Source: Microbacterium yannicii (GTDB lineage: Bacteria > Actinomycetota > Actinomycetes > Actinomycetales > Microbacteriaceae). From it: a stretch of 64,000 nucleotides of DNA. Both the position numbers and the translations under genes were made by a program. Within the stretch, counting starts at the first letter, position 1; each line of letters opens with the position of its first letter. The DNA lies in contig NZ_JAMXMB010000040.1 of assembly GCF_024055635.1 (NCBI RefSeq), positions 62,001 to 126,000 on the forward strand. The letters are read 5' to 3'. Of the stretch, positions 16,553 through 23,811 are shown one piece after another. A model generated the notes under the pieces. That model searched no databases and had not been told where the DNA came from. It saw only the letters and a program-made list of their open reading frames with translations.

Positions 16553-17439
16553 CTTCGATCTCGACGGCGACAGCCGACTGGCTCGCGCTGCGGGCGCCGG
16601 CCGACGATGCCGCGCGCTCGCCGGAACTCGCGCACGAACTCGGCCGCATGCTGGCCGCAGTGCCGGGACCGGTGCTGCTGCACGACCTCGGAGCGGGAAC
16701 CGGATCGATGACCCGCTGGCTCGCGCCGCGGCTTCCGGGTCCGCAGCAGTGGGTGCTGCGCGACGGCGACGCCGACATCGTCGAGCATCTCGACCTCAGT
16801 GCGGTCACCGATGCCGGGCGCCGGTCCATCGACACGCAGGTCGTCGTCGAAGACCTCGCCGCGCTGCCGAGCGACGCCTTTCACGGCGCGGCGGCGGTGA
16901 CGGCATCCGCTCTCCTCGATGTGATCACGAGGGCCGAGGCCGCGCACGTGGTCGCGGCCTGCGTCGCGGCCGGAACCCCCGCGCTCTTCAGCCTGACCGT
17001 GACGGGTGGGGTGCGGGTACGCGCGGCGCGGCGGCATCCGACAGGGCTGCGCTCGTCGGGGCTGCATTCGGCAGCGCTGCATCCTTCCGGGCCGGACGAG
17101 ACGATCGAGCGGGCCATCGCCGCCGCCTTCAACGACCACCAGCGGCGCGACGCCGAGGGGCGACGGATGCTGGGGCCCGATGCGGTCGCTGTGACAGCGG
17201 CGCTGTTCGCCGACGCCGGGTGGCACGTGCGCCGGGCGCCGACTCCGTGGCGCCTGAGGCGCAGCGACCGTGCGCTCGTCGCCGCCTGGCTGGACGGGTG
17301 GGTCGACGCCGCCGTCGAGCAGCGGCCCGAGCTCACCGAGGACGCCGAGGCCTATCGCCGTCGCCGTCGGGCGCAGGCCGACGCGGCCGGGCTGCGGGTG
17401 ACGGTGTCGCATGAGGACCTGCTGGCGTGGCCTGGCTGA
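16549..17439 (+). CDS. Class I SAM-dependent methyltransferase
   Basis: 296 aa. The SAM-binding motif I is LLHDLGAGTGSMTRWLAPRL, followed by WVLRDGDADIVEHLD (acidic end of strand 2) and ALPSDAFHGAAAVTASALLDVITRAE. A low-complexity insertion TGLRSSGLHSAALHPSG (near residues 164-180) interrupts the C-terminal half. It overlaps the glycosyltransferase stop by 4 bp and the next gene start by 13 bp. Probably methylates the operon's product; substrate unknown. Confidence 0.83.
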   Translation: MTSISTATADWLALRAPADDAARSPELAHELGRMLAAVPGPVLLHDLGAGTGSMTRWLAPRLPGPQQWVLRDGDADIVEHLDLSAVTDAGRRSIDTQVVVEDLAALPSDAFHGAAAVTASALLDVITRAEAAHVVAACVAAGTPALFSLTVTGGVRVRAARRHPTGLRSSGLHSAALHPSGPDETIERAIAAAFNDHQRRDAEGRRMLGPDAVAVTAALFADAGWHVRRAPTPWRLRRSDRALVAAWLDGWVDAAVEQRPELTEDAEAYRRRRRAQADAAGLRVTVSHEDLLAWPG

Positions 17440-18413
17440 CGAGTCCGTCCCCGCGCGCGCGGTCCGGTGTCCGGATCGTGGCGGCGCTGGCGGTCGTGGT
17501 CGGCACGGCCGCCGTCGTCGGTGCCGCGCCGTTCGTCGCGGGACTGGCGTCGCTCTCGGCCTGGACGATCCTCGCCGCCGTCGCGCTCACGGCGGTGGCG
17601 ACGGCCGCAGCGGCCTGGCGGTGGCGGACGGTGTCGGCGGGGTTCGGGCTGCCCCTCACCTGGGGCGAGGCGTTCACCGCGTACTACCGGTCGCAGTTCC
17701 TCAACACGGTGCTTCCGGGCGGCGTCGTGGGGGATGTGCAGCGTGCCTATGTCCACGGCCGACGGCACGACCGTCTCGATCTCGCCGCCCGCGCGGTCGC
17801 GGCGGAGCGTATCGCCGGACAGCTCGTGCAGATCGCTCTGACACTGGCGATCCTGCTGCCCCTCGGCCTGTCGTCCCCCCTGGCGCCCCTCGGGTGGATC
17901 AGCGGAGCAATGGCGCTCGTCGTCGTTGCGGCGATCGCGGCACTGGCGTTCACCCGCAGGGGTCGCTCCCTCCTCGTTCGTGAATATCGGATGCTGCGGC
18001 CCGTGCTCTCCCGGCCGCTGACGCTCCTCGCCGTCATCGCGACGTCCGTCCTCGTCGTGGCGGCGCACGCGGCCACGTTCGTGGTCGCCGGTCTCGCCGT
18101 GGGGGTGGACGTGGGCGCCGGCGAGCTCGGCTTCGTGGCGTTGATCGTGCTCGCCGCGGCGGCGATCCCCGTCAACGTCGGAGGATGGGGACCGCGGGAA
18201 GCCGTCGCGGCGGCCGCGTTCGCACTCGCCGGACTGGGCGCCCCCGCCGGAGTATCCGTCTCGACCGCGTTCGGCGTGCTGACTGTCATCGCCGTCGCGC
18301 CCGGGGCGATCGGGCTGCTTGTCAACCGCTTCCGTTCGACTCGGGGGAGGGGCATCATCGGGGGTGGGAGACCCGTATGCGAGGCACTGAGCGAGCGGAG
18401 CGAGTCGAAGTGA
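17427..18413 (+). CDS. Lysylphosphatidylglycerol synthase TM-region (flippase-like) membrane protein
   Basis: 328 aa integral membrane protein of the UPF0104/AglD/MprF-flippase-domain type. Markers: AYYRSQFLNTVLPGGVVGDVQRAY after the second helix, and the late VNVGGWGPREAVAAAAFALAG motif. It has about 7-8 helices. GTG 17427 lies inside the methyltransferase 3' end. Probably moves a lipid-linked intermediate across the membrane. The last residues (ALSERSESK) are encoded by an inserted copy of a genome repeat element (18387-18423), which also provides the next gene's GTG start. Confidence 0.85.
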   Translation: MAWLTSPSPRARSGVRIVAALAVVVGTAAVVGAAPFVAGLASLSAWTILAAVALTAVATAAAAWRWRTVSAGFGLPLTWGEAFTAYYRSQFLNTVLPGGVVGDVQRAYVHGRRHDRLDLAARAVAAERIAGQLVQIALTLAILLPLGLSSPLAPLGWISGAMALVVVAAIAALAFTRRGRSLLVREYRMLRPVLSRPLTLLAVIATSVLVVAAHAATFVVAGLAVGVDVGAGELGFVALIVLAAAAIPVNVGGWGPREAVAAAAFALAGLGAPAGVSVSTAFGVLTVIAVAPGAIGLLVNRFRSTRGRGIIGGGRPVCEALSERSESK

Positions 18414-18423
18414 GCGAGCGACC
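18387..18423. repeat. Repeat element forming a stop/start junction
   Basis: CTGAGCGAGCGGAGCGAG followed by TCGAAG and TGAGCGAGCGACC. It belongs to the GGTCGCTGAG...GAAG repeat family seen at 43185, 43257 and 56605. The two ends are partly inverted copies of each other. Here it encodes the C-terminal LSERSESK of the flippase-like protein and the GTGAGCGAGCG that starts the RibD-like gene. Confidence 0.65.
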
Positions 18424-19159
18424 GTACGTCACGCTCAGCTGCGCGATGTCGATCGACGGCTATCTCGACAGCGCCGAGCCCCATCGGCTGGCGATGTCGA
18501 ATGCGGCAGACCTCGACCGCGTCGACGATGTGCGCGCCCTCCATGACGCGATCATGGTGGGCGCCTCGACGGTGCGCCGAGACAACCCTCGACTGCTGGT
18601 GCGGGATGCCGCGCGCCGGGCGCGGCGGCTGGCTGCGGGTCTTCGGGAATCGCCGGCCAAGGTGACGGTGACGTCGAGCGGCGAGCTCGAGCCCGACGCC
18701 GCCTTCTTCACCACAGGTGAGGGCCCGAGGATCGTGTACTGCCCGCAGGATCGGCAGGCGCAGCTGCAGGAGCGGCTGGGCGACCGTGCCATCGTGGTCG
18801 GTCTCGGTGACGACTGCGTCGCGATGGCGGAGCTGCTGGACGATCTCGGCGCGCAACAGGGTGTGCGGAGCCTGATGGTGGAGGGCGGCGGCACGGTGCT
18901 GACGCAGTTCCTCGGTGCGGACCTCGCCGACGAGCTGCATCTCGTCGTCGCGCCGTTCTTCGTGGGCGAGGCTCGCGCGCCGCGCGTCGTCGGGCCCGGG
19001 GCCTTTCCCTGGACGGCCTCCCGCCGCGCGCGGCTGGCCGACACCCGCAGGATCGGCGATGTGGTGCTGCTGCGGTATGCCCTCTCCGACCGGTTCGGCA
19101 TGCTCGAGCCGGGGAGCGCCGCAGCCGGGCGGGAGCCGGTCTCCGTCGAGCTCCCGTGA
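18410..19159 (+). CDS. RibD C-terminal/dihydrofolate-reductase-like pyrimidine reductase
   Basis: 249 aa reductase with the RibD C-terminal (DHFR-like) fold: RPYVTLSCAMSIDGYLDSAE, AIMVGASTVRRDNPRL (the conserved GA.TVR.D.P.L), AKVTVTSSGELEPDAAFF, RSLMVEGGGTVLTQFL and LHLVVAPFFVGEARAP. It is NADPH-dependent and would reduce a pteridine-, deazapurine- or ribosylamino-pyrimidine-like substrate. No deaminase domain is fused, so it is not a complete RibD, and no other riboflavin gene lies here. With the PTPS-like gene it gives this operon its pterin-like flavour. GTGA overlap with the previous gene. Confidence 0.85.
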   Translation: MSERPYVTLSCAMSIDGYLDSAEPHRLAMSNAADLDRVDDVRALHDAIMVGASTVRRDNPRLLVRDAARRARRLAAGLRESPAKVTVTSSGELEPDAAFFTTGEGPRIVYCPQDRQAQLQERLGDRAIVVGLGDDCVAMAELLDDLGAQQGVRSLMVEGGGTVLTQFLGADLADELHLVVAPFFVGEARAPRVVGPGAFPWTASRRARLADTRRIGDVVLLRYALSDRFGMLEPGSAAAGREPVSVELP

Positions 19160-20850
19160 GCCTCCCGCCCCCGGGTAGGGCCACCCGGGCATGGCGCACC
19201 CGCCTCGCGATCGCGGCATCCGTCGCCCTGCTCGTCGTGCTGCCGCTTGTGCCCGGCGTCGTGACGTCCGGATCGCTGCTCGCGTTCGCCCGCCTTCCCG
19301 TCGAGTCGATCATCGTCCTCCTCGTGCTGGCGCTGCTGCCGTCGGGGTCCCCGCTTCTGAACTCCGCGGCGCCGACGCGGGGTCCTCGGGGCGTGTGGGC
19401 GTGGGTGCGCATCGTGCTCGCCACAGCCTTCGGGCTGTTCGTGTGCCTGGCCATCGTGCTCGCGGGCATCGATGCGGGATACGAGGCTGCTCTGGGCGTC
19501 CATTTCGTCCCCCTCGACTGGCCGCAGCTGGGAGACGCCTACGGGGTCGTCGCGGCCTCGATCGGTGCTGCGCCGGCCGCCACGGTCGCTGTCGCGATCG
19601 TCGTCGTCGTGACTGCGGTGTCGGCCGGCCTCGCGTGGGCCGCGCTGCGCGTGGACGCGTCGCTCCGTCGGCACGCGGGGCGTGGGCGTGCGGCGCTCGC
19701 CGCGGCGACCGCGGCCTGGATCGCGATCGCGGCGGTGGCACCCCCGCTGGGCCTCGCCGATCCGCCGGCGGCCGCGGCATCCACCGGCGCCCTCGGCTCG
19801 GCCGTGTCGCGCACCGTCAGTGCGCTGCACACCCGAGACCTCGTCGCCCGCGCGATCGCAGAGGATCCGTTCGCCGACGCGGACGAGGGGCGGCTCCTCA
19901 CCGCGCTGCGCGGCAAGCATGTGGTCTTCGCCTTCATCGAGAGCTATGGCCGGGTCGCGCTGGAGGACGAGGACATCTCGGTGGGTGTCGACGATGTGCT
20001 GCGCCGCGGTCAGGCGGCGCTGGCTGCGCGGGGCTACTCCGCCCGCAGCGCGTGGCTCACCTCGCCCACGTACGGTGGCGCCAGCTGGCTCGCGCACGCG
20101 ACGCTGCAGACGGGGATGTGGATCGACTCGCAGACGGTCTACAGCGAGGTTGTCCGCAGCGGCCGGCTGACGCTGAGCGCGGCGTTCGCGGCCGCCGGCT
20201 GGCGAACCGTCAGCGACGTGCCCTCCAACACCCAGGACTGGTCGGTCGGGAGGGACTTCTATCGCTTCGACACGATGCTGGACGCGACGAACGTCGGCTA
20301 CCGCGGCCCGTCCTTCGGCTACGCGCGCATCCCCGATCAGTACACGTGGAAGCACTTCGCCGATGGGGAGCTCGCCGACTCGCCGCGACCGGTGATGGCG
20401 GAGATCGATCTGGTCTCGTCCCATACCCCGTGGGCGCCGCTTCCCGAGCTCGTACCGTGGTCGGGGATCGGCGACGGATCCGTCTATGACGGGCAGCCGG
20501 AGCGCAGCCGGCCCGCCAGCGCCGTCTGGGAGGATCCCGAGACGGTCCAGCGCTTCTACGGGCTCTCGATCGAGTACGCGCTCGGCTCGCTGTTCTCATT
20601 CCTCGAGAACGTCGACGACCCGGATCTCGTGGTGGTCGCGCTCGGCGACCACCAGCCCGCCGCGATCGTCAGCGGCGAGGATGCCGCGCGCGACGTCCCG
20701 ATCACCATCATCGCCGAGGACCCCGCCGTCTTCGCAGCGATCGCCGGGTGGGAGTGGGAGCCGGGGCTGCGGCCGGGCGTCGCATCGCCGACCTGGCGGA
20801 TGGATGCGTTCCGCGACCGGTTCTTCACGGCGTTCGGCGAGGACCGCTGA
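19156..20850 (+). CDS. Membrane sulfatase/alkaline-phosphatase superfamily protein (LtaS-like)
   Basis: 564 aa. About five N-terminal membrane helices (to ~residue 200) are followed by an extracellular catalytic domain: KHVVFAFIESYGRVALED, SPTYGGASWLAHATLQTG (the usual nucleophile region), EIDLVSSHTPWAPLPEL and the metal-binding VVVALGDHQPAAI. Related to lipoteichoic-acid synthase and phosphoglycerol transferases, so it may transfer or cleave phosphoryl groups outside the cell. Last gene of the operon; GTGA overlap with the RibD-like gene. Sulfatase activity is not implied. Confidence 0.83.
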   Translation: MSLPPPGRATRAWRTRLAIAASVALLVVLPLVPGVVTSGSLLAFARLPVESIIVLLVLALLPSGSPLLNSAAPTRGPRGVWAWVRIVLATAFGLFVCLAIVLAGIDAGYEAALGVHFVPLDWPQLGDAYGVVAASIGAAPAATVAVAIVVVVTAVSAGLAWAALRVDASLRRHAGRGRAALAAATAAWIAIAAVAPPLGLADPPAAAASTGALGSAVSRTVSALHTRDLVARAIAEDPFADADEGRLLTALRGKHVVFAFIESYGRVALEDEDISVGVDDVLRRGQAALAARGYSARSAWLTSPTYGGASWLAHATLQTGMWIDSQTVYSEVVRSGRLTLSAAFAAAGWRTVSDVPSNTQDWSVGRDFYRFDTMLDATNVGYRGPSFGYARIPDQYTWKHFADGELADSPRPVMAEIDLVSSHTPWAPLPELVPWSGIGDGSVYDGQPERSRPASAVWEDPETVQRFYGLSIEYALGSLFSFLENVDDPDLVVVALGDHQPAAIVSGEDAARDVPITIIAEDPAVFAAIAGWEWEPGLRPGVASPTWRMDAFRDRFFTAFGEDR

Positions 20851-20873
20851 GCCCGGCGGGTTGCCGGGCACAC

Positions 20874-21482
20874 TCACGCCGCGGCACGGCGTCTCGGCCT
20901 GGTCGCGATCGCGGCGAGCCCGCCGCCCACCGCGCCGAACAGGTGCGCCTGCCATGACACGCCCGCAGGCGCACCGAAGACGCCCATCAGCATGCTGCCG
21001 CCGTACACGAAGGCCACGGCCGTCGCGATGAGTGCGTACAGGATGCCGTGGCCGAGCGACGGGGCGACGAAGGCGCGGAACAGCAGGTAGCCGAAGTAGC
21101 CGAACACGAGCCCGGATGCGCCCACCGTAACGACGCCGGGGGCGTTGAAGATCCACGTGCCGAGCCCGCCGACGACCGCGATGAGAGCCGTCACCGCCCA
21201 GAACCGGCCGATTCCGTCCAGCGCGACCAGGACGCCGAGCACGAGGAACGGGAGGCTGTTCGCGAGCAGATGCGGCCATCCCGCGTGCAGGCCGGGGCCG
21301 AACAGCACGCCGTCGAGTCCGTCGAGGGCCCACGACCGCAGGCCGAACTCGCGGTTGGCGTCGCCGGGCAGCAGGTCGTCGAGCACACGGACGACCCACA
21401 TGACGGCGAGCAGCAGCAGTGGCTGTGCGATCCGGGCGAGGAGGCCGCCCCCGCGTCGGGGCGAGGAGGATGCGGTCGTCAC
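20874..21482 (-). CDS. Rhomboid-family intramembrane serine protease
   Basis: 202 aa, six predicted helices. The Ser/His dyad is visible: GASG with Ser123 and WQAHLFGAVGGG with His180. HAGWPHLLANSLPFLVLG (residues 66-83) is the conserved loop-1/helix-2 region. The GTG at 21482 (VTTASSSPRRGG) is chosen because the upstream ATG is out of frame. Cleaves transmembrane substrates within the bilayer; substrates unknown. Converges on the sulfatase-like gene with 23 bp between stops. Confidence 0.9.
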   Translation of the reverse strand: MTTASSSPRRGGGLLARIAQPLLLLAVMWVVRVLDDLLPGDANREFGLRSWALDGLDGVLFGPGLHAGWPHLLANSLPFLVLGVLVALDGIGRFWAVTALIAVVGGLGTWIFNAPGVVTVGASGLVFGYFGYLLFRAFVAPSLGHGILYALIATAVAFVYGGSMLMGVFGAPAGVSWQAHLFGAVGGGLAAIATRPRRRAAA

Positions 21483-21566
21483 ATGCCTATCGTCGCACCC
21501 GCGGGGCGCCAGGCCGGGCGGTGCCAAACGCTCAGGCTGATGCGGGGCTGCTGGCAGGATGACGGG

Positions 21567-22061
21567 ATGACGTTCATCGTTCGTGTTCCGGAGCTGAGTG
21601 AGGCGGCGGAGATCGCCGACCTGCACGTGATGACGTGGCGCGAGACGTATACGCACCTCCTGCCCGACGGGTTCTTCGACGAGGAGTACGTGCAAGGTCG
21701 CCACCGGCTGTGGCGTCGGCTCCTGGAGAATCCGAGGGAGGAGTGGCGCATCCGCGTCGCCGAGCGGAACGGGCGGATCATCGGCCTGGCGACGTCCGGC
21801 CCCAGCACGGCGGCCGAGGGACAGGAGGCGGCGCGCGAACGCCAGTTGTACATGCTCTACGTGCTCGCGACCGAGTACGGCGGGGGAGCCGGGCAGGCGC
21901 TGTTCGACGAGGTCGTCGGGGACGAGCCCGCGCAGCTGTGGGTGGCGAAAGAGAACCCGCGGGCGATCGCGTTCTACCGCCGCAACGGATTCACGTTCGA
22001 CGGCGTCGAGGAGGCCTATCCGGGCGTTCCCGCTCTCATCGACGCCCGCATGGTGCGGTAA
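21567..22061 (+). CDS. GNAT-family N-acetyltransferase
   Basis: 164 aa. Acetyl-CoA binding region MLYVLATEYGGGAGQALFDEVVG and the C-terminal LWVAKENPRAIAFYRRNGFTFDG are typical of GNAT enzymes. The ATG at 21567 follows CAGGAT by 6 nt, a leaderless-type -10. Upstream in-frame readings are antisense to the rhomboid gene. The gene ends immediately before a minisatellite array. Acceptor unknown. Confidence 0.88.
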   Translation: MTFIVRVPELSEAAEIADLHVMTWRETYTHLLPDGFFDEEYVQGRHRLWRRLLENPREEWRIRVAERNGRIIGLATSGPSTAAEGQEAARERQLYMLYVLATEYGGGAGQALFDEVVGDEPAQLWVAKENPRAIAFYRRNGFTFDGVEEAYPGVPALIDARMVR

Positions 22062-22066
22062 CGGCT

Positions 22067-22214
22067 GCTGACTGCTGACTGCTGACTGCTGACTGCTGGC
22101 CGCGACCGATGGCCGCGACCGGTGGCCGCGACCGGTGGCCGCGACTGGTGGCCGCGACCGGTGGCCGCGACTGGTGGCCGCGACCGGTGGCCGCGACCGG
22201 TGGCCCCGACCGGT
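22067..22214. repeat. Two-stage tandem repeat (7-mer x4, 13-mer x9)
   Basis: Four perfect GCTGACT copies (22067-22094), then nine copies of a 13-mer GGCCGCGACCGGT (22098-22214) with a few substitutions (GACTGGT at the 4th and 6th, GGCCCC at the 9th). The array starts 6 bp after the GNAT stop codon and ends 53 bp before the stop of the convergent hydrolase fusion. It probably varies in copy number between strains. Confidence 0.92.
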
Positions 22215-22266
22215 GGCCCCGCCCGCCGGAGCCGCGACCGCTGACGCCGCGAGCGGTCGGGATTCG

Positions 22267-23649
22267 TCAGCCGGCGAAGTCGGAGTCGTCCGTCCACGCG
22301 GCGATGTCGACACCGTGGTTGTCGGGAGAGGTGAGCGTCCACCACTCGGGAGCGTGGGAGTCGTCGGCCAGGCGGCCGCCGGCGGCGAGCGCCGCGGCGA
22401 CGCGGGCATCGACCTGATCGCGAGGCACCGAGATATCGATGTGCGTGCGGCCCCGGCCGGACTTCGCCGGCTCGAGGGGGTGGAACCACACGTGTGGGCC
22501 GCGTCGGAGGGGATCGATCGCATCTTCGGCGCCGAGCGGGTCGTACCCGAGCGCGGCGCTCCAGAACGGCCGCACGTGGGCATCGGGACCCTGGGCGACG
22601 GCGATGCCGACGACCGTGAGTACGGACGGGTCGGGCTCGAGGCCGAGCTCGCGGGCAGCGCGCGAGACCGATGCAGCGAGCTCGGCATCCGTCCTGGTCA
22701 ACGCGCCGTCGCGGCGACTGAATGTCTTGACGAACACCCCTTCGGGGCGCAGGTCGATGTCGGGGGAGTGGTCGAGTGTGTCGGCGATGGTGACGATCTC
22801 GGCTACCAGACGGGCGCCCTGCGCGAACGAGTCCGCGCGGAAGAACGCGTGCGCACCCCAGTACAGGACGCGCCAATCGTCCACGCCCTCCGACTCGTGG
22901 AAGGCCCGCGCGCTGATCGTCTCGAGCTCGGGTTCGATGGTGCCGTCCCCGAGCGGCGGCTGCGCGAGGATGATGCGTGCGAGCTGCTGCGGGCGCGTCA
23001 GCTGTGGCCAATGCCCCGTCGGCAGGTCGATGAAGGTGACGTCCTCGAGGGTCGTGAACTCCTGGACGGACGCCGCGCCCTCAGCGATCCACGAGCGAAG
23101 GTCGGCGACGGTGTACTCGGTGGCGACGGCCGTGACGGGAATCGCTCGCCGACGATCGTCGTGGAGATGCTGGATGCCGGTGACCACCCCGGCCGGGGAG
23201 GGGATCGCGTAGGCCCGCAACGCTGCCATGCCGCCCTCGCCGAGGTCGCGCAGGTCTGCCTCGTCGAACTCACTCCACTCGGGAAGCGGCAGATCGGCGC
23301 CCACGGGTTCGTAGCCGGAGAGCAGCGGTGCACCGTCGGGCGTCGGGAATCCGCCGATGAGGATGAGCCGGGCGACGCGGTCGGGGCGTGCATCGGCCGC
23401 CGCATAGACGATGCCCGCGCCGGCGGAATGCCCGACCAGCACCACCTGGTCACCCGGCGCCGCATCGATCGCCGCCACGACGGCCGCGACGTGGTCGTCG
23501 AGCGTGATCGCCGAGCGATCGGCGTCGGCTGATTCCATTCCGGGAAGCGTGAGCGCGACGGGGCGGTGACCGGCCCGCTCGAGGGCCGGCGCGACCTCGT
23601 ACCACGCCCATCCGCCCATCCACAGGCCGGCGACCAGGATGATGTCCAC
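22267..23649 (-). CDS. Alpha/beta hydrolase – pterin carbinolamine dehydratase-like – VOC three-domain protein
   Basis: 460 aa, start GTG 23649 with AGAGGAG 5 nt upstream. Residues 1-~232: alpha/beta hydrolase, nucleophile elbow LVGHSAGAG (Ser75), catalytic-His candidate His213 (TGHWPQL). Residues ~242-337: 4a-hydroxytetrahydrobiopterin dehydratase-like domain (FFRADSFAQGARLVAEIVTI, then LDHSPDIDLRPEGVFVKTFS and DGALTRTDAELA). Residues ~342-456: glyoxalase-like VOC domain (FWSAALGYDPL, RGPHVWFHPLEPAK, THIDISVPRDQVDARVAAAL). The dehydratase–VOC pair occurs in related actinobacteria; having a hydrolase in the same chain is unusual. Reaction unknown. Confidence 0.82.
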   Translation of the reverse strand: MDIILVAGLWMGGWAWYEVAPALERAGHRPVALTLPGMESADADRSAITLDDHVAAVVAAIDAAPGDQVVLVGHSAGAGIVYAAADARPDRVARLILIGGFPTPDGAPLLSGYEPVGADLPLPEWSEFDEADLRDLGEGGMAALRAYAIPSPAGVVTGIQHLHDDRRRAIPVTAVATEYTVADLRSWIAEGAASVQEFTTLEDVTFIDLPTGHWPQLTRPQQLARIILAQPPLGDGTIEPELETISARAFHESEGVDDWRVLYWGAHAFFRADSFAQGARLVAEIVTIADTLDHSPDIDLRPEGVFVKTFSRRDGALTRTDAELAASVSRAARELGLEPDPSVLTVVGIAVAQGPDAHVRPFWSAALGYDPLGAEDAIDPLRRGPHVWFHPLEPAKSGRGRTHIDISVPRDQVDARVAAALAAGGRLADDSHAPEWWTLTSPDNHGVDIAAWTDDSDFAG

Positions 23650-23756
23650 TTCGACTCCTCTGCGTGACGACGGTGTCGTGCGTGACGACAGTGCAGCCAG
23701 TGTGACGTGAGCCTCAGACATTCGCGACGGAGGGAATACGTCATCGCCGCCCACGA

Positions 23757-23785
23757 TTGACTCTGATACCCCTAGGGGGTATGAC
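23757..23785 (+). promoter_or_regulatory. Copper-ATPase promoter with CsoR-like operator
   Basis: -35 TTGACT (23757-23762), 17 bp, -10 TATGAC (23780-23785). The near-palindrome ATACCCCTAGGGGGTAT (23766-23782), of the type bound by CsoR copper-sensing repressors, fills the spacer and overlaps the -10. Expected to be relieved by copper. No csoR gene is in the window. Confidence 0.75.
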
Positions 23786-23811
23786 CATCTCGTACCGATG
23801 AGGAGAACGCC

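Noticed and set aside
18410..19159. RibD-like gene as part of a riboflavin operon
   Set aside because: No deaminase domain, no ribA/ribB/ribH/ribE neighbours and no FMN riboswitch upstream were seen; the operon content is of another kind.
19156..20850. Calling the last operon gene a true sulfatase
   Set aside because: No CxPxR sulfatase motif for formylglycine; five membrane helices plus the GDH.P motif fit the LtaS-like phosphoglycerol transferase/phosphatase branch better.
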